Positions 47,335 to 60,801 of a stretch of DNA of 64,000 bases are shown in pieces. Position numbers and translations under genes: made by a program. The stretch is from Plantago major (taxonomy: Eukaryota > Streptophyta > Magnoliopsida > Lamiales > Plantaginaceae): contig JAIFAC010000183.1 of NCBI GenBank assembly GCA_026545765.1, positions 62,001 to 126,000 of the forward strand. The letters are read 5' to 3'. How positions within the stretch are numbered: the first letter of the stretch is position 1; each line of letters begins with the position of its first letter. Below the pieces are notes generated by a model that was not told where the DNA came from, made no database searches, and was given only the letters and a program-made list of their open reading frames with translations.

Positions 47335-49748
47335 TCATGGCTCTACTAGCTGTAAGGAGTTCTTCTCAGGCTTCTTTGATTTCAGAGTAGTTTCATCAAA
47401 CATGTATGTGTCTACAAGGTTTGATGTTCTTTTATCAACCACAGGCAACTCATGCGCCTTCTCCTGATCAAATGTTGGTTTGTTTGTAACCGACATCTCT
47501 TTGCTTTTACCCCATACCACTGAGTATAGCCCAAAGACTATGATCACAGCTCCAATTAAGCTGCAATTTCATTCAGTTTAGCTAATAGATTAGTATATAT
47601 ATGTTGTTCCACTTACTTCATTCTGACAAAATGTCAATAGTTCTTCAAGATTATTGCTCGAAAAAATGTAATGGGATGTGAATAAATGTACCTTCCAAGG
47701 TGAACTTGTTCGGCCAAAACAATAGCTCCCAAAACAGCAGTGATAATCATGATGAGAGGACTAAATGCAGTCACAAAAACTGGACCGCGAGACTTGTTGA
47801 CAACACCCTGCATATAGTACGCGATTCCTGAACAAACAATGCCCTGCATTTTTTAGGCAAATTAGAATCATTCGCAACAAACTATCGACGTTTTACATTC
47901 AAAAGACTTTCTTCAACTATGTCTTTATATGATGTAGAGAAGGTCACTAGCTAGACCAGTCAAGATATTTCAAAGAATTGGAATACTCACAGAGTAGGCA
48001 GAAGCTAGAAGCCTTGAATCAAATCCGATAACCCAAGCGCTCTTATGACGTTCCATCAGAGCAGCCACAAATCCACCTTCGACGAATCCCATTAAGCAAA
48101 TTAAAGATGTCAAAGACAGTTGCGCGGGGTACTCTTCCAATGTCTTATTCTACAAAAAGAATGATAGGGAGGAGACGATGTCACACACGTTAATCATGTA
48201 ATCAACAATGTTACTATTAGAGCTTAGCCATTAACTCGGCTAACTTTTAGGCATTCACGTAATCAACTTATTCGGGTCAAATTGTCCAATACAATAAGAT
48301 GATTTCAGCTGATAAGGTCACGCTAAACAAAGCCGGAGTTGATATTGAAATTGACCATAGTATATATCTATGCTAAAGAAACTTACTTGCAAGATGAAGA
48401 ATAGAGCCCAACCAGTGGTACAACCTAGCAGCATAATCGTGCCGGCAAGCCAGTGTTGATCTGAGGCGGCAGCAGCAGCGGCTTTGTGGTGGCTGTCGCC
48501 GTGTGAGCAAAACAGAATGTTGACAACAGGGCCTTTGTAAAGTGTCATAAGCATTGCTCCTGTGACCGTTACTAATGTCCCAATCACCTTAGCCAAACTG
48601 TACACCTTCACTAGATTTATCTTCTCCAGCCTAATGGATAATTAAGAAAAAGTAGGATTTGTCAAGTCTGTCAAATTTAGAATGAATTAATCAAGATTAA
48701 GTAAATTATTCAAGTAAAACACACCTGAAAATGACGGCCAATATGAAAGTGACAGCAGGAAGAACATTAACCATGGCTGAAGCAAATGTTGCTGAAGTAT
48801 ATTGTATCCCCACAAAGTACAGGTTCTGGTCCAGCACTGGCCTATACAATCCAATATTTTAATTCAGTTGTTAAACAATATGGGGAATCTAGAAGTGGTT
48901 GGAAGTTATAGGTACATATGGATTAAAATCTCGGTTTTAGAGTATGTTTGGATTCGTAAAAAAAGAAGCGTTGCAAAATTTTTGGAGACACTCCATAATC
49001 TTTCAAAATAAAATGAAATATTATGAAGGATAAAGTGTTTAAAATAGTTTTTAATTTGAAGCTCACAATTTCATGTCTATGAGCTGAAAAATATAGACGG
49101 ATTAGTAGTTTTCGTTCCATATATCTTGATGAGTTTTTAAACCGCGGTTATTCATGTTGGGATTTGAACCTGCAACACCCGGTTTGATGAGGCGGGGGAA
49201 GTCCGAGTGATCCCCTCGACAGGGCCTGACTCCGGGGTTACCTTTCATGTTACATTTTGACTGTATACGTATATTTTCTTTAGGAATTTTATTAAATGTT
49301 TGCAAGATTTTTCACATATATGAAGTTGAATCTATCTACTCTTTGTTCTCATATATAAATTCACAAAGGTTAATTTGGAGTAGGCTATATTACTCTAAAG
49401 CTAGCACCATCACTTTCAAAAATACTGATTTTGTCATCTTAGGCCTTGTTTTCCTGCAAAAGAATTCACAACAAGATCATTATAACAATGATAATTTAGT
49501 ATTGTTGACACTAAATTTAGATTTTTTTATTTGAAAAATACAAACACTTACTTCTCAAGAAAATACGCGAATGGGGCAAAAACCACGGTTGCAATAGCAT
49601 GGCGATACACAACCAAGATCCAGTGACTGAACCCCTGCTTCAAAGAAACTAGTGTAATTATGGACATTCCAGCAAACGCAAATTGTAGAGCCACCATGGC
49701 CAAATAAGGCTTCATTGTGTTGAAAACCTCACTAAGTGGACTTGCCAT
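47335..49748 (-). CDS. WAT1-related (EamA/UmamiT) transporter, intact
   Basis: Seven exons: 49748-49552, 49453-49394, 48841-48725, 48630-48387, 48149-47991, 47843-47692 and 47560-47335. All are GT-AG and sum to 1155 bases (384 residues) without a break. The protein starts [20 protein letters not shown]. It has family motifs [29 protein letters not shown] sequence, [53 protein letters not shown] and [20 protein letters not shown], then a hydrophilic tail. WAT1-related proteins have ten membrane helices in two EamA repeats and move amino acids, auxin or related solutes across plasma or vacuolar membrane. The substrate here is unknown. One Leu before EPVLDQ is missing relative to the 58-kb paralogue. 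Confidence 0.92.
49135..49245 (-). mobile_element. Possible tRNA-derived SINE fragment in WAT1 intron 2
   Basis: On the minus strand GGTTCAAATCCCAAC (49170-49156) fits the pol III B box, preceded by GC-rich DNA (GGGGTTACCTTTC side, CCGCCTCATCAAACCGGGTG) unlike the AT-rich intron. No sure A box or poly(A) tail with a target duplication is visible. Confidence 0.35.
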
Positions 49749-50242
49749 TTTTACTCTTATATTTTCAAAACCCTAATCTCTAGACTTTTAAGACAACTGA
49801 TCACTGATGACTTGCACTAAAATGAAACTGGTACTAGCCCTTTTATACACACAAAAAGCAAGTTATTTTCACTAAAGAGATTGGAAAACAACTATTTTTT
49901 TGGTGTAACACTTGCATGCATGTGGTGGAACATTATCAATTATCATTAAGCTTTATGTTTCAATTCTTTAGATTCCTTATCCAACAATTATAATTCCATT
50001 TCTTTTATTTTATTTTCTCTTCCAAAGGTATGTAATTTTTCTTCATGGATCTGCACACGTATGGGACATTTAAATGTGGTAATGTTATTAGAAAATGTAG
50101 GGTAGAGTGTTTGATTTGACCAGCTTTAGTGCTTTGTGATTAAGTTGTAGTGAGGTTGTGTGGATATCGAGTAGCTAGGCACTTTTCTTTGATTGTCGTT
50201 GCATTATTATTCGGCTACGGTTCGTGCGTGACAATTGAAAAA

Positions 50243-50562
50243 TGTCATGTAATAATATGATACTTAATGAATGTACATTCACCTCCTAACTTCTTCATAT
50301 CTCCATGATGATTATAGATTAAAGTGTACCATTTATATCCTCTTGTAACTCTTGTATTTACAACACCAATCACCCCACTACTTTGTATACTTTATGATGA
50401 GATTAAATCTCCTCTTACTTGTAGCCTATAAATAGTGGCTCATGATATATGTTTTGTACACTTGAATTTGATAAGATGAATGAAATACTCTTCTACTCTA
50501 CTCTCTCCTTTTTTATTGTTCTTTTTTTCTTTTTTATCACATTAGTTTTATAGTTTATAACA
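50243..50562 (+). repeat. 5' LTR of the short Copia-type element
   Basis: It starts TGTCATGTAATAATATG and ends TTTATAACA. A promoter-like CCTATAAATAGTGGC lies at about 50425. It is highly similar to 54561-54883. Confidence 0.85.
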
Positions 50563-53500
50563 CATTATCAACAAGATAGTGCTCAACCAATTCATCAAGC
50601 CAATTATCCAAGTTCCCCTTGGTACACTAGCAATGCAGTGTAGGCTACCAGTTCCATGAGACCATGGCACGACAATTATGGATTGAGAAACCAACAAGTC
50701 CAGCCTAATCTCCTGAAGATAGATGAAGGCACCGACAAATGAAAAACTGTCTATGGATTGACCAAGCTAATTCATTCATTCATATATTGATTTGAGGCAC
50801 AACTTGATATATTTTCCTATTTCATTGTTGCATGTACATGAGTGTTCCATTTCGAGACTCCACTGATCGAGCTATGCGGTATTATTGAACTTATGGGAGC
50901 TACAAATTATTGGAATATTCAAGATAAGTTTTATTTTATTTATAGTTTACCTTTCTTGAATTATTTTACCCATTATATGATTATCTAACAACTTTAATTT
51001 TCTTACACAGGTTCTTGAAGAACTTTTTGAGCGGGATCAATACAATTAACCATATTCCCTTAAGTGAATATGTGATACAAATATAAAGCTAAGATAAGGC
51101 AAAGGGATATATTTCTTCACCATCATTGATGAGAGATTAAAAGGTTGAATACCTTACCATCAAAAGATCCGCATATCTTAAATTGTATAATAGAACCACT
51201 AAAAGTGGTACAATAATTGATGGTTGTTCAAATATACGTCCGTAGACATGATAAATCCATCAACATATGGATCAAGTATTCTAGCTTTGATTAGCTAGCC
51301 AAAATATGGAATGCCCACATATATTAAAAAGAAAAAAAAGGGGCATATTGATGGTGATGCAAATAAAGTGTCAAATAACTAACCGACGTAAGTTGGGAGA
51401 TGGTGATGCAAAGAAAGTGTGGAATAACCACTATTTGATCTATACAAGTGCATCCATGATCACACCACAAGAGGTGTTTGGAAAAATAATAAAGTTTTAA
51501 TCTTTGATTGAAAGATCAAGATCAATTTCTAAAAAATTGATTCTTCTCATTTCCTGAAGTGAATGTAAACTTTTTGCTTGTTTATACATGTATCAAAGCT
51601 TCACCAGAAGCAAGCATAAAACAAATATATATCTCACCTACTTGAAGTTGGGAGAATGAGAATTAAGCATTTTATTCTCAAAAATATTTTATATAATATG
51701 CCAAATTCTGTTGTCCGAGCGTTTGGGTGGAAACCTGACATGTCCTTTATACTCTCCGAATGGAGAGTTGGGGCTAAGTAGGTGTAACAATTCCCACAGC
51801 GAAGACTTCTAAAAACATAAATGAAAATTTATGCACACGGATAACTATTGCTCGTGACAAGTATACATATTGTAAGCTATATGTTCAGCATGCATATTAT
51901 AAAGCATGTTTACAAGCAAACTTTGTGCCCAAAAAAGCACATATTACTTACTCATTGAATGAGTACTTATAAGTCTTGCAAAATAGAAATAGACAAAGAT
52001 TTGTGTCTTTACGTCACATCATTATGGCCAGTTTTTAAAAATACTTGTGTATACATGTCAAAAAGTGATAATATAGACGTATATTGACATATGCAAATTG
52101 ATGTGACAAATAAGGTCATCCGGTTATAACATAACCGTTGTGAAACCTGAAGTTTCCATATGATTATATGCTGAAAGCTATCTCGTGTTGTTATTATTTT
52201 TATAATGGCAAGACAAGACATTGAGATTAAGCATGAAAATGCAGATCTTGAAATAAGAAATAAAGTCACACTTTTAAAGTTGACTATGATTATGGCCAAA
52301 GCCCTAAAGTATGATCTCAATTTGAGGCAAATTTATTTTGACCTGAAAATCCAAGCTGCAAATATATTGACTCCTACAATATTGTTCTCTGTGGAGAACT
52401 AATGCTTGAAGTATATCAATTTCTAAGCTGGGCATTATAATATCATGAGCCCTCGTTTTTCCCAACTTAGGGGAGGAAGAACATGAATAAGCTGGTAAAA
52501 ACAAATTCGTAGAGCGAATTGATCCCATATATTTGAATGTTCAAACTTGATAAAGATTGACTGTCCAGCTTCATGTTACTATATCAAGATATGTTCAAAC
52601 ATGAAATTTTATGATTTGAATGTTAACTCGCTATGACCCTATTTTGAGGCGTACAGAGTTACATATCGATTATAGAATGACATGTGTTTTACATTGAGAT
52701 ATCTTGCCTATTGTACTAATGATTTATTCACCTCAGTGAAATACGGTTCCAATGCTAAGTACAATACAAGAAAATGGCAAGCTAAGGCAGTTGATACTCC
52801 GATCCTAAAGAGTAATGCATGTCATAAAAGGCATAGATATCTGAACTATAATAGATGGCCTATATGAAACGAAATGGTACCTAGAAAAATATTCAGATAT
52901 CAATTATCAGTACTAACTTGAAACATCTAAGAAAGAGATTTGATATACCGGTATACATGGAACCCAGAAATGAACAAGCATATGCGAAATTCGATGGACA
53001 AAAAATTCTTAGACATGTAAATGGGGATCTTACATGTAAGTCCATTCGATGACATCATCATGATGATAGAAAATGAGCTCATGGACTCGGAGTCCTTTTG
53101 ATTAACGAATTTGAAATTCGTACGGTACCGTACATTATCGAGTCAAATTTCATATGCATTTAGATACTAAGTAATGCATCCTAACATGTTTATTCTTGCA
53201 TATTTTACATTATTTAGTTTTTCCTAGTATCCTTAGGTATCATGTTGCATACTCACATGTTTATTCTTATATTGTGAATGTTATCACTCATACACAACCC
53301 TCAGGTTGTGCACATGAAAATGACTATTTGACTGACAAGTTATATGATTTGAGAAAATTCAATGAAGTGAGATATCATCTCAGACACTTGTCCCAAAAGG
53401 AGACTAAAAGTATCATGTTAACAAACATGGATTGAATGAGGAAAGTTCTTGAAGAACTACCTTTTTTTTTTATTTTTTTTTATATATATATCTGTACTCA

Positions 53501-54560
53501 TTCTATAATCAACTTTACGTTGATAAAATTCACCACAAGTGAACTATTGAAGTATGTGATAAAATTCTCAATACTCGTGAAGAGTAGTATTGGTTACACC
53601 AATGATAGCTTAAACCTGAAGTACCTTAATCGAGCATATGTCGATTAAGAATTCAAATTTCTAACCTTTGAGTTAGAAGGAATTTTATTATTCCTTACTA
53701 TACCTCCTGAAGAAGGTATGTATCTTGTCAAGTAAATGTAGATTACAATTGCAAAGCAATATACATTTGCGCATTCCATGAGCAATTGTTGCACTCTTTT
53801 TCCCTTGCTAGGTTTTTACCCCATTTGATTTTTCCTAATGAGGTTTTTAACGAGGCAACATTATAAGCATGTATATGGTTATTTTCATATCTCCATGATT
53901 GTGACATATTTTGTAAAGACAAGGTTATATAACTTGATAGTTATATTTACATTTACAAATATGATGGAGATTTAGAACTCATTTCCTTGTGACAAGATCT
54001 TTTGCAAAGTTTTCAAAGTGATCACATATCCTATTGAAGTAAACTTAAAATATAGTTTGAAGAAATTTAATTCTTCAAGTGCTCGAGACGTTCTTCTCAT
54101 GAAGATACCGTTATATCGACAAATTTCTTGTGTTCTTATTCTAACCATGTAGAAACACTCGAGGACTTATGTGACAAACAATATATGGAGGGACATTGAT
54201 GCACATTGAAGATAATTCAGATACATGATGGATGAAGTTCACAATGAAGCAGTTTACGTTCAAGATATAATGTTGATACTGTTGATCAACAAATTGTCCA
54301 GAAGACAATATGAGTATGATGGATATAAATGAAATGATGCACTCATGAGGGGGAGCAAATACGCACAATACTCTTTTCCCTGACTAAGGCACTGGGTTTT
54401 TTCTTAGCAAGGTTTTTAACAAGGCAGTATTACCAAAGTGTATTTTATTTTTATAAGGATGATGTACTCTTTTTCCTTCACTAGACTTTTTCCCACTCGG
54501 TTTTTGCTAGTAAGGTTTTAACGAGGCACATTCTCAAGTCAATGGACATTCAAGGGGGAG

Positions 54561-54883
54561 TGTTATGTAATAATATGATACTTGATAAATGTCCATTCAC
54601 ACCCCAACTTCTACATATATACATGATGATTATAGATTAAAGTGCACCATTTATATCCTCTTGTAACTTTTGTATTTACAACACCAATCACCCCACTACT
54701 TTGTATACTTTATGATGAGATTAAATCTCCTCCTACTTGTAGCCTATAAATAGTGGCTTATGATATATGTTTTATACACTTGAATCATTTGATAAGATGA
54801 ATGAAATACTCTTCTACTTTACTCCATCCTTTCTTATTGTTCTTCTTTTCTTTCCTATCACATTAGTTTTATAGTTTATAACA
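54561..54883 (+). repeat. 3' LTR of the short Copia-type element
   Basis: It starts TGTTATGTAATAATATG and ends TTTATAACA. The same CCTATAAATAGTGGC box is present. Confidence 0.85.
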
Positions 54884-56576
54884 GAAAACATGTTTTTTTT
54901 TCAAATGTTTATGAGTAATCACTTGACATACTTACTAAATTGGGTAACGCTGTTCTTAATGGCATACCATCTTACATATAATTAGTCTAGATCCAGGACA
55001 TGGAGCACAAATGATTGAATCTGACCAATACTCTTTACTTATAATTGGTATAAACACATATTGTAACTTTTTCTAGATACCGTATCTCGGAGAGTGCGAT
55101 TCAGCATATTTCATACTGACGTATATTTAACTTCAAACATCATGTGTATAATAAACTTGCATATACTTACATTCCATGCATTTCTTAACATTTGATGTTT
55201 TTAGCTAAACATCCAATATTTATGACAAAATATGTGATTTTTTATTTGGTCTCTCACAAAAGTTACTCATCCTAATTTAATGGACACAGGGACCAAATTT
55301 GTCTAGAGCAATACCCTATTATATATAATGATCTATCTAGGCTATAAATGGGTAGTGCTCAACCCGTACCCGACCCATTAAAAAATCTAGGGGGGAATCC
55401 GATGATTTTAATCGGGTTTTAAAACTCGTACCCGCACTCAACCCGCAATTTATAATTAGGAACACCTAGAATCCGTATCCAACCCGCAATTTTGAAATAG
55501 AATTAAAACAAGAAAATTCTGCATGTTTTTTTGTATCAGGTCCAAATGCATGAATCCTAAATAAATGAAAACTCATCTGATAGGATTTGAGAATACAAAT
55601 TCTTGTTGCAGCCCTAAAATGGATTTTTCTTCAAATCATTTGTAGAAATCAGAAAGTGGTTACATTTATACATTGAGTAATTAACGTTCACAATCGATGC
55701 TGGATTTATTCTCAGAATCCCGATTTTCTGACAAAAAGGATCGACTCAAACTATGATCATGAGCAAATGCATAAATATACTCCTGAAAAATAAGTGGATA
55801 TAGAAAGTCTTGTTGTAGGTCTGGGATGGATTCGATTTATAACACATGCGGACCCTTGTAATGTTACGGGCTTGGTTGGATTCAAGCGTGATTGAGTCCG
55901 AGTAGGGGTATGCGTCCACCAAATTATGTTGAAGGACGACCTAAGTTCATGTTTAGGGTAGTGTCTGGACCTGAATAAATCTATACCTGTTGAGAACACT
56001 TTGACACTTGAATATGCTAAACAATTGAGGCCGCAAGGGAATTCCAATCGGGTCAAGTGCAGTTGGATGCACCTATGGTGATGGTGGTATGATTTTTCTT
56101 GATATCTCATGATTTAGGAGAAAGTGTTACGTTTGATTTTGGCCGGTCATTATCTTGAGTTTAACCAAATTCTTTAAGCGATAAGAGTAAATAATTTAAT
56201 AAAATCATATAATAAAAATTTAATTACTAAATTTTTATTATATAATTTTAATAATTTATTTATTAATATTTTATAAGAGTAAATTGTGGTGACATGAGAC
56301 GATTAATATAATAAATAAATGTAACAATTTTTTTGAAATGGAGGGAGTATTACTTACTATATTAGGAAAAATATGGTTAATTTTCCAAAATTATTATGGT
56401 AATTTGTACAAACAAAGAGAGTTAGGATTCTCGGTTCGAAGGAGGGTGAACTTTAATATAAAAGCAACGAGTCGAATTTCACACTCGAATAGTCGTGATA
56501 TGAAAATGAAAGAATATGATACCGATATATAGCGCAATAAAGATGAATCATAATTAAATGTTTTCCAAAATTATGA
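54884..56576. other. Intergenic with a hAT-like repeat fragment
   Basis: At 55337-55520, GGGTAGTGCTCAACCCGTA and the following CAACCCGCAATTT belong to the same repeat as 62140-62275 on the opposite strand. A Stowaway-like end GAAATGGAGGGAGTATTAC lies at 56335-56353. No gene is seen. Confidence 0.45.
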
Positions 56577-56837
56577 GTAAGTCTCATGAGAGACGGTCTC
56601 TAGATAATTTATTTAGAGACGGATCTATATTGTCAAGAAAATTATCGATGTTATTAATCACAACACTTATGTTCTCAACATTGGTGTTTTTGTTCTCAAT
56701 ATTGGTGTTTTTGTCATATTATAACAAAACTTTTTTCGTTAACAACATAGACGTTTTGATTAATAACATAGATGATTTTATCGATAACATAGTCCATCTT
56801 TAGATAAGTTATCTATAGACCGTCTCTTATGAGACTT
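56577..56837. mobile_element. MITE with GTCTCATGAGAGACGG ends
   Basis: AAGTCTCATGAGAGACGGTCT at the left is inverted as AGACCGTCTCTTATGAGACTT at the right, giving a hairpin of about 260 bases. The inside holds repeated phrases such as TTAATAACATAGATG. The family recurs at 41925 and 61588. Target duplication not determined. Confidence 0.7.
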
Positions 56838-58113
56838 TGTGAAAAATTATAGGAGTGTGGAATAGTACAAATTAAATATTTTGAGGATAAGAAGTGATAA
56901 ACCTAAACGTTGAGGGACGTGTTACTTATGGATGGTTTTTTACTTATAATAGTATCAGATAAATTAATTATTGAAAATGGATTTCCTTTTTTACTCTCTG
57001 TTTCGCAATTAGCTTTATATTGCGTGGAAGTATTTCTCACCGTACACTTTCTTTAGAGCACACGAAGATATATACAAGTACTTGATCATGTATTCTAGCT
57101 ATCAAATATCAAGTGCTTAAATAATTGCCAAACTATCTTTACATCGATCATGACTCAGAAAAGGCTTGATGTTGGTAAAGTTGCTTGTAGAAACACTCTT
57201 CAAATTGATAAGATCATTGCATTAATGCTTTGCTAAGTCATTTCCTTTTACTGTAATCCGACTATTGCAACAACTTCTCAACATTTGATTTTAGGTGGGT
57301 GTACAGTATGTTAGCCGTGGGATTCGGTAATGAATATATAAGGTTAAATTTCTCAATTAAGATTATAAAAAACCAGAGAAACTTTTGGGACGAAAAAAAT
57401 AGATTTTATAAATGGATATGCTCTATGTAGTTGTATACTTGTATCATTGCACACATGATTGTTTTATGAAGAAGTCATAAGATAGAGGTTTTATCTAAAC
57501 TGGATACAATGAGAACTTTTAACACACTCCAAATCTACTCATGGCCTGAATTTTATGATGAAAGGTCTAGTTCTTGTTAAAATCGACTGAAGGTTATAAT
57601 CACACATCAAGTTCTGTTCTTGATTTTCTTTTCCCTAAAACATGCTCAAAATCAAACACTAATAATTTAGTCAGATTAAGCAACAGATGTAACAGTGTTC
57701 TGTTGATGAAATGGAGACTGAGCAGAACAGAATTTCATCTATTTTACAGTACTACTTCATGTCTGCTAGCTATTAAATTCCATGTCTGAGACTGAGAACG
57801 AAACCGACGTTTGTGAATAGGCGAAAATGTGATGTAGTTTGTGAATTAAATCTGTGTTAATCCTGTGAATGCTGTCTGTGTGTTGACATATACTGTACTA
57901 GTATTGCTTTATGTCTTGGTTCTATGTTCACAACAATTCAATACTTCAGGCATGCATGTTTAATAGTAGTAGTTAATAGACTTCATATATCTCAACTGGC
58001 ATTGAGCAAGCTCAGATTGAACATTCACAACTTACAACATTATATTACATGTATGCAAAACAGGAACGGTTCATAGCGTTAGCTTCGTGTTAATTATCTC
58101 AGGCATGTTCTTT
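56838..58113. other. No gene seen
   Basis: AT-rich spacer. The last 150 bases (TCTCAACTGGCATTGAGCAAG and on) match the 3' region of the WAT1 gene at 47.2 kb. No inhibitor gene accompanies this WAT1 copy. Confidence 0.4.
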
Positions 58114-60801
58114 TCATGGTTCTGCTAGCTGTAAGGACTTCTTTGGTTCCGTGGCAGTTTCATCAAACATGCCTGTATCTACACCGTTGGATGTTTTCTT
58201 GACCACCACTACAGGCAACTCATTTGCCTTGTTCTCGTCATATGTTAGTCTGTTTGTATCCGACATCTCTTTGCTTTTACCCCATACCACTGAGTACAGC
58301 CCAAAGACTATGATCACCGCTCCGATCAAGCTACATAGTTTTATTCAATTTAGCAAACAGCTTAGTATGTGTGTTTGTTCCATATCAAGAAGAAGAAATG
58401 GCATTTAATTTTTCAAGATTATAGCTCGGAAAATGTAATGTACTAATGGATTGTGAATGAATGTACCTTCCAAGGTGAACTTGTTCTGCCAAAACAATAG
58501 CTCCCAACACAGCAGTAATAATCATACTGAGAGGACTAAATGCGGTCACAAAAACAGGACCACGAGACTTGTTCTGGCATACCTGCATAAAGTCTGCGAT
58601 TCCAGAACAAACAATCCCCTGCATACGTCGAGGCAATTAGTATCATTTTGTTGACTTTGTACTCATATTAGTCAAATTCCTTCATCTGTTAGTGTACTCA
58701 CAGAATAGGCTGCAGCTAGAAGCCTTGAATCGAATCCAATAGCCCACGCACTCTTCTCTCGTTCCACTACAGCAGCTACAAGTCCACCTTCGACCAGCCC
58801 CATGAAACAAACTAAAGATGTCAAGGACAATTCGCAGGTACTCTTCAACGTCTTGTTCTACAAAAGAGCGATATCACACACCGTGTTAATTGCCAATCAA
58901 GTATTAACTATACTAGCCTAACATAGGGAAGGCGAAGGTATCTGAATTACATATCGAGTTCAAGATCCCTGATCTATGCGGGATACTCAAATGTATATTT
59001 TAGTGAGCGTCGCTACGAAGATTTCATATTAACTTACTTGCAAGATAAAGAATAGAGCCCAGCCGACGATACAGCATAGTAGCATTATCGTGCCGGTGAG
59101 CCAGTGTTGATCGGAGGCAGCAGCAGCAGCAGCTTTGTGGTGGGTGGTTGGGTGGGAGGAGAAGAGAATGTTGACAACAGGGCCTTTGTACAATGTCATG
59201 AGCATTGCACCTAACACTGTTATTGATGTTCCAATCACCTTAGCCAAACTGTACACCTTCTTCAGATTGACTTTCTCAACCTAAGGTTCATTACATTTCA
59301 AACAAGACTTGTGTTGGATTCATCTTTAAACAAATTCAGACATAAATCAAGATTCTGTTGAGCTAATTGAGTGGTTCAAATTTCATGTCAGGTTACTTGT
59401 CAATGTGTGAAAAAATGCTCATTTTATTACCCTGAGTTTTTAGATTAGAAAGTAATGCCATGTTCTCTTTCAAGGATTATGAAATTGTTAGGAACATAAG
59501 AAAAGGATAAGAAAGTGAAATAATTGAACAAGAAAATAAGGCTATGTTATCTTTTATGCAAATGGCTGAATTTATTTGTAGTATAAAAACAAGCAGTGAG
59601 GCGATCTGGCTGAAATTAATGTTTTTAGGATGAATAGAACAGATATATGTTCTCTAAAGATCATCAATTTGTTTTTCCAGAATGAATCAAGCAATAAAAG
59701 CTTACCTGAAAAGCACAGCCAGTATGAAAGTGATAGCTGGAAGAACATTAACAATGGCAGAAGCAAATGTTGCTGAAGTATACTGCATTCCCAGAAAGTA
59801 CAAGTTCTGGTCCAGAACTGGCCTATACAATTCAACATTTTTAGTCCAAATTAACACATGAACCATGAAAATTAGGAAAAATACATCTCATTTAATTGCA
59901 CGAGTGATCAACTCAAGAAATTTTCAGGTATAATGTCTCAGCTTACCAATAATACTAGACAAAGCAATAGAACATGACAATTTGAACTCATCATCACCTT
60001 GAAAATTCAATTGTGATTTATTTGATTTTAGAAACATGTGGGGTTTTCATCAATAATTAAGGTGTCCTAGACTCATAATAGCTCCAGTAATCTTGGAAAG
60101 GTAATAGAACAATCTCGCATGTAACATGCTTCAAGTTTATATATTTAAACCACATGCATGCTTATAAACCTTGACTGACATATATGTATACATCTCTTCA
60201 TTCTTGAATCACATAATATTAAATATTAATTGCATTGACTCTTGTTATCTTACGTAGTCATGTATAAATTACTGTGAAAATTTTAATTTGTGTAAAATTG
60301 GTTTTCCCTTATCACATATATAAACAACCAATTGGATTATATAAGCGGTAACCGAGTCAGTTTTACGTAGTTAAAACTATTTTTATAAGATACTTAATTA
60401 CTAGTATTGATCATGAACACTAGTATGAAATATAAACACATGAGTATGAAGAAGGGCATTACTCTAAGAAAGCCAGCACCATCACTTTAAAGAATACTGA
60501 TTTTGTCAAGCAAGGCCTTGTTTTCCTGCAAAAAATAAATAAAATTATAACATGATATTTCGGTGTGACAATATATTCATATATAACGTTCTAAGAATAC
60601 GAACACTTACTTCTCAAGAAAATACGCGCATGGGGCAAAAACTACAGTAGCAACGCATGCGATACAACCAAGATCAGTGACTGAACCCTCCCTTCAAGGA
60701 AACTAGTGTAATGATGTACATTCCAGCATAACCAAATTGAAGAGCCACCATAGCCAAATAAGGCTTAATGCTGTTAAAAACCTCACAAATTCGACTTGCC
60801 A
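58114..60801 (-). pseudogene. WAT1-related transporter paralogue, frame broken
   Basis: The same seven-exon plan as the 47-kb gene: about 60801-60609, 60525-60463, 59822-59706, 59280-59038, 58857-58702, 58618-58467 and 58330-58114. Motifs such as [35 protein letters not shown] and [20 protein letters not shown] are intact. Exon 1 runs into a stop after GGFSH because bases are missing around 60660-60680 relative to the paralogue. Exon 4 lacks one G at its start (TTGAGAAAG for CTGGAGAAG), which shifts the frame. These make it a likely pseudogene unless they are sequence errors. Introns 1 to 3 are longer than in the intact copy. Confidence 0.8.

Larger units (their letters stand above)
50243..54883 (+). 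mobile_element. Short-LTR Copia-type retrotransposon, coding capacity lost
   Basis: Two LTRs of about 320 bp (50243-50562 and 54561-54883) enclose 4 kb. A polypurine tract AAGGGGGAG (54552-54560) abuts the 3' LTR. GAAAA flanks both sides (50237-50241, with one extra A, and 54884-54888). The repeated phrase CTAGGTTTTTACCC and AAGGTTTTTAACAAGGCA before the 3' LTR is typical of plant Copia elements. The interior has no readable gag, integrase or reverse transcriptase, only short open stretches, so it is non-autonomous or very degenerate. Confidence 0.82.
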
